NCBI GenBank assembly: GCA_041580375.1
Contig: JBFGDZ010000062.1
Span: 1 to 18,363, forward strand
Reading direction: 5' to 3'
From: JAPUIN01 sp041580375
GTDB lineage: Bacteria; Acidobacteriota; Polarisedimenticolia; Gp22-AA2
Length of the DNA: 18,363 nt
Shown here piece after piece: positions 8,569 to 15,520 of the stretch. The notes below the pieces were generated by a model, which made no database searches, was not told the DNA's origin, and was given only the letters and a program-made list of their open reading frames with translations. Made by a program: the position numbers and the translations under genes. The stretch's first letter is position 1, and each line of letters begins with the position of its first letter.

Positions 8569-9850
8569 AGGTCGATCCGAATGTGTAGAGGTTGCGTGTC
8601 CGGTCGAAGAAGTCGTCGGTTGAATCCCTTACCAGCCGCGAGCCGGCCACGACAAGAGCGATCTGATCGTTGATTCTGTACCGAATCTGGAGCCCGTACC
8701 GCGTAAATCGATCCTCGCGAGAGCCCTGGAACGGGGCGGGCCCACCCCGGGAGACCTCATTGGGATAGTCGTTCAGGCCGCGCCCGTATCGGATCTCTCC
8801 TTGCAGGCGCCGCGTGAGGAAGTGCTCATACGAGGCGGACCAGACGCTGGAGATATAGTAGAGATTCTCCTGCAATGTGGAGAAGACGAGGTCGCGCGAA
8901 AAGGTCCCTTTCACCCGCGCCCGGCCACCCAACCGGAGGCTGAGAGCGGCCTCCCCGACCGTCGCGTCGACGTCGTCCGCGGGGCGATCGCGGGCCTCCA
9001 GCGATTTCACGCCCAGTCGAAAGAATCCCTGGACCGAGGCGGACGGATCGAAGCGCAGGCCCGGGATGAAGGACACGGTCCGTGAGTCGCGCCCCTCCGC
9101 GTCGTCGATGAAGTCGATCCGCTCCGCGTCGCCCTCGATCGTCAGCGTCGTCTTCGGGAGGATGCGCACGTCGGCGGCGAGACGGAACGCATTAACGTCG
9201 CGCCGGAGCCGCCGGATCTCGAACTCCGAGCCCGGCGCGTCGGACGAGTAATCGATCGCCTCGTGGCGGGCGGCGGCCTCGATCGCCAATCTCCCCGTGC
9301 CCAGTGTTCTGGCGGACGCCGCAATGACGTTGTTCTCGAGGCGCAGTCGCCGGTCGATCTCGGTGTTGGGCCTCTCCCGTCTGGAATCAAAGCGATCCTC
9401 AAGCGACAGGGCGACGCGCTTGAGCAGAAATATGCCGCGGGCCCTGAGAGCTCCGTTCCAGTGATTCAGGTCGGAGTTCTCGCCGAACGCGACGTAGTCG
9501 AACTCCTGCGACAGGTGGAGTCCGCCCCGATCCTCCCACAGCATCACACTCCTGAGGCCCGCCCCGGCGGTGGCTGTGGTGTCCCCATCGCGATCCGGCG
9601 AATCGAATCGGACGTTATCGTCGTACCCGACGTCCTTCAGACGGATGAAGGGACGGACGTGGAACGGTCCCGCCCGGTGCGTGTTCTCGATGGAGAGATC
9701 GGGATCCGGGGATGGTCCTGCCGCGAGGACGTCCGGGACAAGGAGGCCCGGAAGCACGACGGCCATCGCAGACGCCTGAAGGACGCGAGGAAGTCGGCGC
9801 AGATCTCGCCACGCCCTCCATCCGGGAGATCGTTCCCTTCGCACGGCCAC
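8558..9850 (-). CDS. Outer-membrane beta-barrel protein (BBP2-like), EPS secretion
   Basis: Predicted outer-membrane protein of 430 aa. A positively charged N-terminus precedes a hydrophobic stretch ending PDVLAAG, consistent with a signal peptide cleaved near residue 44. The rest alternates hydrophobic and polar residues in short beta segments (for example LHLSQEFDYVAFGE, ARVKGTFSRDL, RYGLQIRYRINDQIALVVAGSRL). It ends in a phenylalanine (FGSTYEF), the usual outer-membrane assembly signal. The opening VRPFIRLKDVGYDDNV resembles the BBP2/EpsL-type barrels seen in EPS clusters. It probably forms the outer-membrane channel for the polymer exported through the adjacent OPX protein. The GTG start at 9850 has only a weak ribosome site; a GTG two codons later is possible. 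A 163-base gap separates it from the upstream gene. Confidence 0.82.
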   Translation of the reverse strand: MAVRRERSPGWRAWRDLRRLPRVLQASAMAVVLPGLLVPDVLAAGPSPDPDLSIENTHRAGPFHVRPFIRLKDVGYDDNVRFDSPDRDGDTTATAGAGLRSVMLWEDRGGLHLSQEFDYVAFGENSDLNHWNGALRARGIFLLKRVALSLEDRFDSRRERPNTEIDRRLRLENNVIAASARTLGTGRLAIEAAARHEAIDYSSDAPGSEFEIRRLRRDVNAFRLAADVRILPKTTLTIEGDAERIDFIDDAEGRDSRTVSFIPGLRFDPSASVQGFFRLGVKSLEARDRPADDVDATVGEAALSLRLGGRARVKGTFSRDLVFSTLQENLYYISSVWSASYEHFLTRRLQGEIRYGRGLNDYPNEVSRGGPAPFQGSREDRFTRYGLQIRYRINDQIALVVAGSRLVRDSTDDFFDRTRNLYTFGSTYEF

Positions 9851-10013
9851 CCCCGTGGCGAGCGGGCAGGCTCACGCGCCCGCAGCCGTCCGCGTGAGAG
9901 GGACCCCTCCGCCGTGGGCCGCCCTCGTGATCGATTAATGACTGCTCGCCGTTTACCGTGACCCCGGAGCGACAGCGCGCCCGGGACCCGCGCTCATCTC
10001 CTGCCGGCGGCGC
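9851..10013. other. Intergenic gap within the EPS operon
   Basis: 163 bases between the carboxypeptidase-regulatory-like gene and the beta-barrel gene. It is G+C-rich apart from a short AT patch around 9930-9955. I found no convincing promoter, no terminator with a T tract, and no credible gene; an ATG at 9997 after GGCAGGAG opens only about 14 codons. Confidence 0.4.
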
Positions 10014-10604
10014 TCAGGGGACGACGGGACTGGCCGGTTTGTCGTCGTCGAGCGCACTGTCGAGGACGATCGCGGCGCCGATCGTCAGCACCACGAGCGA
10101 GATGATCCCGCCCGGACTCTTCATTATCGAGCCGCCCCCCGCCGCGCCGGGCGCCCCCAGCTCCTTCCCGATCGGAAATGCCGTCCCCGCCGGATCGATC
10201 AGACCCTCGATGCGCCGCATGGAAGGCGCGCGCGGATCGACCGAGAACGAGATGGTGATACTCTGACCGTCCTTCAGGTCGATGAGATTCTCCACGACGA
10301 ACAGCCGGCCCCCCGACTCGATGACGACATCGTAGGTCCCCTCCGGCATCCCCTTGATCTCGTACGCTCCATTGCTCCCGGTCAGGTTGCTCTCGAAACG
10401 CTCGCCCGTCGTGACGTTGATGGCGATCGCCCGGGCCGCCGGGAGCCTGGTGTCCCCGTCCGACTCGTACAGGATCCCCCGCAGCATGCCGTTGTTCGCG
10501 GCACGCGCGGCCGGTGTGAGCGGCAGCGGGCCGATCGCGAAACACAGGACAAGAAGAGTCGCGAGGAACCGGTGGATGGATCGCATGGCGTCAGGGAGTC
10601 TCAT
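10014..10604 (-). CDS. Membrane-anchored carboxypeptidase-regulatory-like domain protein
   Basis: Unrecognised specific family, 196 aa, first gene after the EPS promoter. A signal peptide spans about 1-35 (hydrophobic FLATLLVLCFAIGPLPLTPAARA). The middle, about 39-125, looks like a small beta-sandwich of the CarboxypepD_reg/Cna-B type: GMLRGILYESDGDTRLPAARA, then GERFESNLTGSNGAYEIKGM and EGTYDVVIESGG. Pro/Gly-rich sequence follows, then a hydrophobic segment at about 163-181 (GGIISLVVLTIGAAIVLDS) and a short acidic tail, so both ends may engage the membrane. AGGAGG four bases before the ATG at 10604 supports this start over the internal ATG at 10586. It could be a glycan-binding or scaffolding accessory of EPS export; no catalytic residues are visible. 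Confidence 0.8.
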   Translation of the reverse strand: MRLPDAMRSIHRFLATLLVLCFAIGPLPLTPAARAANNGMLRGILYESDGDTRLPAARAIAINVTTGERFESNLTGSNGAYEIKGMPEGTYDVVIESGGRLFVVENLIDLKDGQSITISFSVDPRAPSMRRIEGLIDPAGTAFPIGKELGAPGAAGGGSIMKSPGGIISLVVLTIGAAIVLDSALDDDKPASPVVP

Positions 10605-10608
10605 GCTT

Positions 10609-10614
10609 CCTCCT
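10609..10614 (-). promoter_or_regulatory. Strong Shine-Dalgarno of the first EPS-operon gene
   Basis: AGGAGG on the minus strand, four bases before the ATG at 10604. The internal ATG at 10586 has nothing comparable, so this site decides the start. Confidence 0.6.
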
Positions 10615-10702
10615 CGGATCAGCGCCGCGCCCGGGCCAGGTTCACCCGTGGGGGTGGACGCACCGCCCGCTCGTGTCGTATGAGGTTTCAGACTACCGGC
10701 AA

Positions 10703-10731
10703 CTTATAGACAGGCAACACATTATCGTCAA
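10703..10731 (-). promoter_or_regulatory. Sigma70-type promoter of the EPS operon
   Basis: On the minus strand a -35 TTGACG (10731-10726) is followed after exactly 17 bases by a -10 TATAAG (10708-10703). Initiation is expected near 10696, giving a leader of roughly 90 bases before the ATG at 10604. It matches the consensus well and lies in the AT-rich island. Confidence 0.72.
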
Positions 10732-10752
10732 TAGGCAAAAAGATCTGCATTA

Positions 10753-10802
10753 CCAAGAGTTTCCGGCAATGTACCTTGGAAACCCTCACTGGTCAAGGGT
10801 TT
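10753..10802. repeat. Overlapping inverted repeats upstream of the EPS promoter
   Basis: Three perfect inverted repeats share sequence: CCAAG 10753-10757 with CTTGG 10775-10779; GTTTCC 10759-10764 with GGAAAC 10778-10783; and AAACCCT 10780-10786 with AGGGTTT 10796-10802. The last two cannot form together because both use 10780-10783. The third has a T run on the plus-strand side only, where no gene needs a terminator. They overlap the possible upstream promoter and are better read as operator candidates than as a terminator. Confidence 0.45.
10768..10796 (-). promoter_or_regulatory. Possible second, upstream EPS promoter
   Basis: On the minus strand TTGACC (10796-10791) is followed after 17 bases by TACATT (10773-10768), a 4/6 match to the -10 consensus. 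It overlaps two inverted repeats and may be a weaker or regulated promoter in tandem with the one 65 bases downstream. Confidence 0.35.
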
Positions 10803-10838
10803 TTGCAAAGGCGAACTCTGTTGAGACGAGTCGATCGG

Positions 10839-10861
10839 CCAGGCTGTCACGGCCCGCCTGG
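10839..10861 (-). repeat. Small hairpin just after the DUF4388 gene
   Basis: CCAGGC 10839-10844 and GCCTGG 10856-10861 form a 6-base stem with an 11-base loop, 15 bases past the stop codon of the DUF4388 gene. There is no T tract on the minus-strand side, so it is not a clear intrinsic terminator; it could protect the 3' end of the message. Confidence 0.35.
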
Positions 10862-10876
10862 TGGGGGGAGGGGGAT

Positions 10877-11617
10877 CTAAGACTTCATCAGAGCGCCGAC
10901 CACGTAGAGCCACCAGACCGCATGGCAGACCTCGAAATCGCCCATGGCGGAGGCCTGGCACATCTCCCCCAGCGTGGTCGGCTCGTCGCACATGTCGAGC
11001 AGGTGGATCTCCTCGGCGCGGACGGGCAAATCCTTGATGATCAACGGCATGTCGCGCGTGGTGCGGTACTCCGTGTTGAGGCCGCCGATGTGCTCATAGG
11101 CGCGCGCCCAGGAGCGCATCCGGCGGATCCCCTCGGCGACCACGGCATCGCCGGACAGGTCCACGGTCAGCGCTTCGCCGCAGCCCTGGCCTTCCTCGAA
11201 GTGATACTGGCCGCCGTTCCAGTTGAAGACCGAATAGATGATCTCCTCGACCTGAACCTTCACCCACCGATCGACCTCCTTCTGGCTCAGGACCTTCCGC
11301 TTGACGAGGACCTCGCCGAGCCGGTCCTTCGTCAGCAGGCAGATCTCGAGAGCCTTGAGAGTGTCGTCGAGCGACAGGACGTTCTCCTTGAGCAGAAACT
11401 GGCTCAGCCGGTCCTCGCGCGAATTCGACCTGGCGAAGCGGACGCCGCCTTCGTTGAGCCAGATCGTCTTCTTCAGCTTGCCGTCGCGCAGCGTGAGCAG
11501 TCCCGTCGCCCGGGAGACGGACAGCTCGTGGAACAGTTTCGGGATGGTGTCGGAGCGGATCTCGCCCTGGCGGGGGCCGGGCTCCGGGCTGGCGGCGCTC
11601 GCGGCGGATCGGTCCAT
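10877..11617 (-). CDS. DUF4388 (PATAN-like) domain protein
   Basis: Predicted soluble cytoplasmic protein of 246 aa. Residues ~18-75 match the DUF4388/PATAN pattern (GEIRSDTIPKLFHELSVSRA, then GLLTLRDGKLKKTIWLNEGG and FARSNS), known from two-component and motility/EPS regulators in delta-type bacteria, Acidobacteriota and cyanobacteria. The middle (RLGEVLVKRKVLSQKEVDRW, ~98-117) resembles the helical MshEN-type repeat that often follows this domain. The C-terminus (~170-246) is mixed helical and unrecognised. There is no signal peptide, membrane segment, receiver or DNA-binding motif. The ATG at 11617 lacks a good ribosome site. It lies 77 bases after the PEGA/PDZ gene with no evident terminator, so it may be the last gene of the kinase operon. 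The output it controls is unknown. Confidence 0.8.
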   Translation of the reverse strand: MDRSAASAASPEPGPRQGEIRSDTIPKLFHELSVSRATGLLTLRDGKLKKTIWLNEGGVRFARSNSREDRLSQFLLKENVLSLDDTLKALEICLLTKDRLGEVLVKRKVLSQKEVDRWVKVQVEEIIYSVFNWNGGQYHFEEGQGCGEALTVDLSGDAVVAEGIRRMRSWARAYEHIGGLNTEYRTTRDMPLIIKDLPVRAEEIHLLDMCDEPTTLGEMCQASAMGDFEVCHAVWWLYVVGALMKS

Positions 11618-11694
11618 GTGGGATCAATCTAATGTCACACGTTTGGAGGATCCAGCCGGAGCGGGTCGGGGATTTCAGGATCGTGATCGCGCTC

Positions 11695-13941
11695 TCACTG
11701 CAGCGCGAGGAGCATCCGCTTCGCGGCCGCGGCCGCGGAGGGACCGTCCGCCGAGCCGATCGTGCTCCCGGCGGCCGCCGCGGCGTCCCCGAAGGCGGAC
11801 CGGGCCCGCCCCGCGTCGCCCTTCCTCAGGGAGCAGAGGCCGCGGTAGTAATCGACCGTGCCGCGCGAGACGCCCCGGCCCTGCGGGAGGGAGGCCCGGC
11901 CGAAGCCCCGCGAGAGCGCCTCGTCGTAGAGGCGGAAATGCATGTAGGCGATCCCGGTGTTCAGCAGCGCAACGCCGCGCTCCTCCTCCGATTCGGCGGC
12001 GCGTGATCGCAGCCGGTACTCCGCCAGGGCGCGGTTGTACAGCACCGCGGGATCGGTGAACGGGAGCACGACCGGCGACCGGTCGCCCGTCAGCCTGACC
12101 GTGCGCCGTGCGCCCCCGCTCTCGACGAGCAGATCGATCTGCGGCGCGCCGGATCCTCCGTTCGCCCCGGCCATCGCCTCCATGACCTCACGCGCGCTCC
12201 GGATCGCCCGTTCCCCCGCGAGCCGCACCCGGTCCCCCTCCCGCAGTCCGGCACCGGCCGCCGGGCTCCCCGGCGACACGCGCACGACGACGGGCGCGGC
12301 GGCCTCCTGCGGCCCGCCGTCGAGGGCCGACGGCAGGAGCGTGTCGGCGAGCCGCAGGCCCCACGAGGGCTCCCGCTCGGCGGGGGCGCTGTCCAGCAGG
12401 GAGACGAACTCGCCGACCCCATCCGCGCGATCCGTCTTCAAGTGTATTCGCTCCGGCTGGTCGTGCAGGACGGAGTAGAGCGCCAGCGTCCACGCCTTGT
12501 CCGGATCGTTCGCCCGGGTGAGCCCGACCAGAACGAGATCGGCCTGCGCCCTCTCGGCCGCCTGCTCCAGGATCGCCTTCGACAGGAACTCTCCCCGGCG
12601 CACCTTCCCCGGATCGAGGATCATGTAATCGATGACGGAGGTGCGGATCCCGCCGAGCACGTCGGAGTCCCGCACGAGGTTCAGCGTCTTCAGGCCCCGC
12701 CCCAGCTCGCGGAGGAGCGCGCGGTCCTGATTGCTCCAGGTCGCCCGGCCCCAATCGTCGAGCCGGAACGTGCCCGCGTACAGGAGCGTCGGGCGCAGCC
12801 TCACGTCGAGGAGATTCGCCCTGCCGGGCTGCACGCGCACGCGGTCCCGCCACGATCCCACGCCCGCCTTGTCCACCAGAATGGACCGCTCGCCGCCGCA
12901 CACGGAGGCGATGTTCACGGGCGTTCTCCCCTTCGCTTCCCCGTCCACGAACACCTGCGCGCCCGGCGGCCGCGACTCGACACGGAGGTCTGTGCGCGCC
13001 TCGCGCATGATGACCGGCGCGAACCGGAGGGGAGCGTTGTGCTCCAGATCGAGCGCCACCTGCACGCGCACCGTGTGCGTCTCGTAGCACTCGCGCTCGA
13101 AGGTGACGCTGTGCATTCCGGGCTGGACGAGGGGCGCCTGGAGGGGCGCCGACGCGCGCCCGGGATCGAATCCGTAGCGCTCGGCGAGCGCCATGACCTC
13201 CGGAGGCGCCGATCCTCCCGTCACGCCCACCGGCTTGCCGTCGATGGAGATCGAGACGTCAACCGGTACCGTGATGAACTCGAGGGTCCTCCGGTTCGGT
13301 CGCAGCCGGACGGATTTTTCAATCGTCGAGCCGGCCAGCACGCGCAGCCTCTCCACGCTCGGATCGAAGCCCTCCTTCTCGATCCGGAGCTCGCGATCCC
13401 CGGCGAGAAGGCCGATCGACTGCCCGTCCCGCTCCACCCGCACTCCATCCACCAGAATCCGCGCGTCGGGCGGGTCCACCTCCAGCGTGAGCACCCCGGC
13501 CACGCGCGAGCGGACCTCGTCGAACAGGGCGACGACCTTGGGAGACAGCGTCTGCCGATCGATGACGTAGGACGGGTTGAGCTGCAGCAGGCCGGAGAAG
13601 TCGGACTCCGCGAGGTGCGTCCCTCCCGTGTTGAAGTGCGCCCGCGCGCGCAGGTCGTACGCGGCGCACAGCAGCTCCAGCTCCTCCAGATCGAGATCGC
13701 GGGCCCGAGCTCCCTGACGGGGCCCGATGATCACGCCGAGCGCTTCGATCGCCCCGGCGAAGTCGAGATCGTCGATGCGATCGCGCGCCCGGTCGTAGGC
13801 CACGCGCATCTCCCGGATCTGCGATCCGAGGTCCTCCTCCTCCTGCGCCGGAAGGAGTCCGATCGACACCGCCAGGATCATCAGCGCCGCCGGCACGGCG
13901 CGCGCGCCACGGACCGCACTCCGCCGGAGGGCGGGGATCAC
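11695..13941 (-). CDS. Secreted PEGA-PDZ-TPR protein
   Basis: Predicted exported protein of 748 aa. A signal peptide ends near residue 33 (LMILAVSIGLLPAQEEE). A helical region covers ~36-140. Three PEGA-like domains follow: ~149-214 (LEVDPPDARILVDGVRV), ~217-315 with a long insert (VPVDVSISIDGKPVGV), and ~316-385 (VESRPPGAQVFVDGEAKGRTP). An unrecognised alpha/beta region runs ~386-540, then a PDZ domain ~548-618 (VVVRVSPGSPAAGAGLREGD) and TPR-like helices ~630-725. The GTG at 13941 overlaps the preceding stop as GTGA and has GAGG five bases upstream. The open frame extends far upstream, but that part is only a G+C-rich shadow of the neighbour. No protease triad or catalytic motif is visible, so it is probably a binding or scaffold protein working with the PEGA-bearing kinase two genes upstream. 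Confidence 0.85.
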   Translation of the reverse strand: MIPALRRSAVRGARAVPAALMILAVSIGLLPAQEEEDLGSQIREMRVAYDRARDRIDDLDFAGAIEALGVIIGPRQGARARDLDLEELELLCAAYDLRARAHFNTGGTHLAESDFSGLLQLNPSYVIDRQTLSPKVVALFDEVRSRVAGVLTLEVDPPDARILVDGVRVERDGQSIGLLAGDRELRIEKEGFDPSVERLRVLAGSTIEKSVRLRPNRRTLEFITVPVDVSISIDGKPVGVTGGSAPPEVMALAERYGFDPGRASAPLQAPLVQPGMHSVTFERECYETHTVRVQVALDLEHNAPLRFAPVIMREARTDLRVESRPPGAQVFVDGEAKGRTPVNIASVCGGERSILVDKAGVGSWRDRVRVQPGRANLLDVRLRPTLLYAGTFRLDDWGRATWSNQDRALLRELGRGLKTLNLVRDSDVLGGIRTSVIDYMILDPGKVRRGEFLSKAILEQAAERAQADLVLVGLTRANDPDKAWTLALYSVLHDQPERIHLKTDRADGVGEFVSLLDSAPAEREPSWGLRLADTLLPSALDGGPQEAAAPVVVRVSPGSPAAGAGLREGDRVRLAGERAIRSAREVMEAMAGANGGSGAPQIDLLVESGGARRTVRLTGDRSPVVLPFTDPAVLYNRALAEYRLRSRAAESEEERGVALLNTGIAYMHFRLYDEALSRGFGRASLPQGRGVSRGTVDYYRGLCSLRKGDAGRARSAFGDAAAAAGSTIGSADGPSAAAAAKRMLLALQ

Positions 13942-15509
13942 CGGAACCTCACGACGCGGCCCGACTTGCGGCCGCACAGATAGATGCGACCCTGGGGATC
14001 GAGCGCGAGCGCCGCCGGATCGCCGAGCCGATCGACGGCTTCGCGCGGAGGGCGGACCACGTCGATCCGGTGCCCCGCGGGATCCGTGACGAAGATCCAT
14101 CCGGTCCGCTCGTCGAGCAGGAACAGGTCGCCCAGCGCGTCCACGGCGAGGGCGATCGGCTCCCCGATGCCCAGGGCCGACAGCGGGACCCGTCCGATGA
14201 CGCGCCCCTGCCGCAGCACCACGACCATCATCGCCCGCCCGTCGAGCACGTAGACGGCCCCGTCGTCTCCGGTCGCGACGTCGACGAAGCGCCCCTCGCG
14301 GCCCGCCGGAGGCCTCACGTGGCCGACGAGCTGCCTGTTCCGGTTGAAGATCAGGAGGGCGTCCTCGCCCGGATCGATCAGATAGAGGCGGCCCGTGTGG
14401 TCGAGCGCGATGGGGCCGAACTTCCTCACCTGCCGGCCGTCCAGGCCGGTGAGCTCGGGTCCGCTCCAGTTCCTGGTGTTGACGGCGATCTGATCGCGCC
14501 CCGAGATGTAGACGGCGCGCCCCTCGTCCAGCGCGATGTACTCCGGCCCGGGGTGATCGATCCGATCCTGCACGGCGCCCGTGGGATCCAGCCGGAACAC
14601 GCCGGGCGACTTGCGGGAGGCCACGATGGCCCGTCCCTCGGCGTCGATCGCGATGTCGCTGGACCCGCGGATGGCGGCCGCGCTGTCCTCCCGGCCGGCC
14701 GGCGGGCCGTAGGCCCGGTCCAGCTGATAGAGGGACGTTCGATCCGGGGACGCCGGCCCCTCCCGGGACGGAGGCGCCTGCGACGGCAACACGCGCATCC
14801 GGTGCAGGAGGGTCAGGCGGTCGAGGGCGCGCGCGGCCTGCTCCGAGCCCGGGAACCGGGAACGCACCTCCTGAAGCGCGATCATCGCCTCGCCGGGCGG
14901 GTCGAGACGCGACAGCGCCTCGCCATGGCGCAACAGCGCGTCGGCAATCAGGGGGCTCGCCGGGATCTCGTCGGCCAGTCTCCGGAACGCCGCGGCGGCG
15001 CGCGCCGGCTCCCCGCGGAGCGACTCGCACATGCCCGATCCGAACAGCGCATCCGCGGTCGCGTCGCTCTCCGGATAGCGGCTGAGGCACGTCGCGAAAC
15101 GGGCGCAGGCCCCGTCGAGATCCCATTCGGGATTGGCCGGCTCGAGCGCGAGATAGCCCAGCTTCACGAGGGCGCGCGGCGCCTCGGGAGCGTCCCGGTG
15201 CTGGCGGACGATCCGGTCGAGCAGCTTGCCGGCCTCCTGCACGCGCCTCTCGGAGGCCCGGCCGATCCCGTCCCACGACGACGCCGGGTAGATCAATCCA
15301 GCGACGCGCAGCAGGGCGTCCGGGGCGTGACGGCTGGAGGGAAACTCCGTGTAGACGCGGCGCAGGAGGCGCGCGCCGTCGCGCGTTCTCCCCGCCTCCA
15401 GGGCCTCGAGAGCCTCGTTGTAGATGCGCGTGTCGAGCGGCGGGTCCTGGGCCCCGGCCGCGGCCGGCGCCAGCAGGACGACCAGGGCCGCCGTGATCGC
15501 GATGCGCAT
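13938..15509 (-). CDS. Secreted TPR / six-bladed NHL-type beta-propeller protein
   Basis: Predicted exported protein of 523 aa. The signal peptide MRIAITAALVVLLAPAAAGA is probably cleaved before QDPP. Residues ~25-260 are TPR/YbgF-like helical repeats (ALEALEAGRTRDGARLLRRV, CLSRYPESDATADALFGSG, ALQEVRSRFPGSEQAARAL). Residues ~280-523 hold six similar beta segments of the NHL/SMP type, for example IALDHTGRLYLIDPGEDALL, VATGDDGAVYVLDGRAMMVV, LAVDALGDLFLLDERTG and LALDPQGRIYLCGRKSGR. Six such units would close one propeller. The ATG at 15509 lies 11 bases after the kinase stop; a 1230-aa open frame running back into the kinase is a shadow. The 3' end overlaps the next gene by four bases. No enzymatic residues are evident; a ligand-binding envelope role alongside the kinase is likely. 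Confidence 0.85.
   Translation of the reverse strand: MRIAITAALVVLLAPAAAGAQDPPLDTRIYNEALEALEAGRTRDGARLLRRVYTEFPSSRHAPDALLRVAGLIYPASSWDGIGRASERRVQEAGKLLDRIVRQHRDAPEAPRALVKLGYLALEPANPEWDLDGACARFATCLSRYPESDATADALFGSGMCESLRGEPARAAAAFRRLADEIPASPLIADALLRHGEALSRLDPPGEAMIALQEVRSRFPGSEQAARALDRLTLLHRMRVLPSQAPPSREGPASPDRTSLYQLDRAYGPPAGREDSAAAIRGSSDIAIDAEGRAIVASRKSPGVFRLDPTGAVQDRIDHPGPEYIALDEGRAVYISGRDQIAVNTRNWSGPELTGLDGRQVRKFGPIALDHTGRLYLIDPGEDALLIFNRNRQLVGHVRPPAGREGRFVDVATGDDGAVYVLDGRAMMVVVLRQGRVIGRVPLSALGIGEPIALAVDALGDLFLLDERTGWIFVTDPAGHRIDVVRPPREAVDRLGDPAALALDPQGRIYLCGRKSGRVVRFR
13947..13950 (-). promoter_or_regulatory. Shine-Dalgarno supporting the PEGA/PDZ GTG start
   Basis: GAGG on the minus strand, five bases before the GTG at 13941, within the last codons of the beta-propeller gene. 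With the signal peptide right after this GTG, it fixes the start of a gene whose open frame runs more than a kilobase further upstream. Confidence 0.5.
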
Positions 15510-15520
15510 GACCGGTATTC

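Larger units (their letters stand above)
10605..10876. other. AT-richer intergenic island upstream of the EPS operon
   Basis: 272 bases separate the DUF4388 gene from the EPS operon. About 10680-10830 is clearly lower in G+C than everything around it and carries two -35/-10 pairs and several inverted repeats, all listed separately. The remaining ~75 bases before the first ATG are G+C-rich untranslated leader. No protein-coding signal was found. Confidence 0.65.

Noticed and set aside
9955..9997. Short minus-strand ORF after GGCAGGAG-ATG in the gap before the beta-barrel gene
   Set aside because: Only about 14 codons, very short ribosome-site spacing, and no sign of a leader peptide or conserved composition.
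10687..10699. GCCGGTAGTCT resembling the ops/JUMPstart element of polysaccharide operons
   Set aside because: It matches imperfectly and lies at the predicted transcription start, directly after the -10, so it would not be an RfaH-type recruitment site in the transcribed leader.
10780..10804. Hairpin AAACCCT/AGGGTTT followed by T residues as a Rho-independent terminator
   Set aside because: The T run lies on the plus-strand side, but both flanking genes are on the minus strand, where no T tract follows the stem.
11695..15276. A 1193-codon minus-strand open frame extending the PEGA/PDZ protein upstream
   Set aside because: The extension is G+C-rich shadow of the propeller gene. A signal peptide, a ribosome site and a GTGA overlap place the start at 13941.
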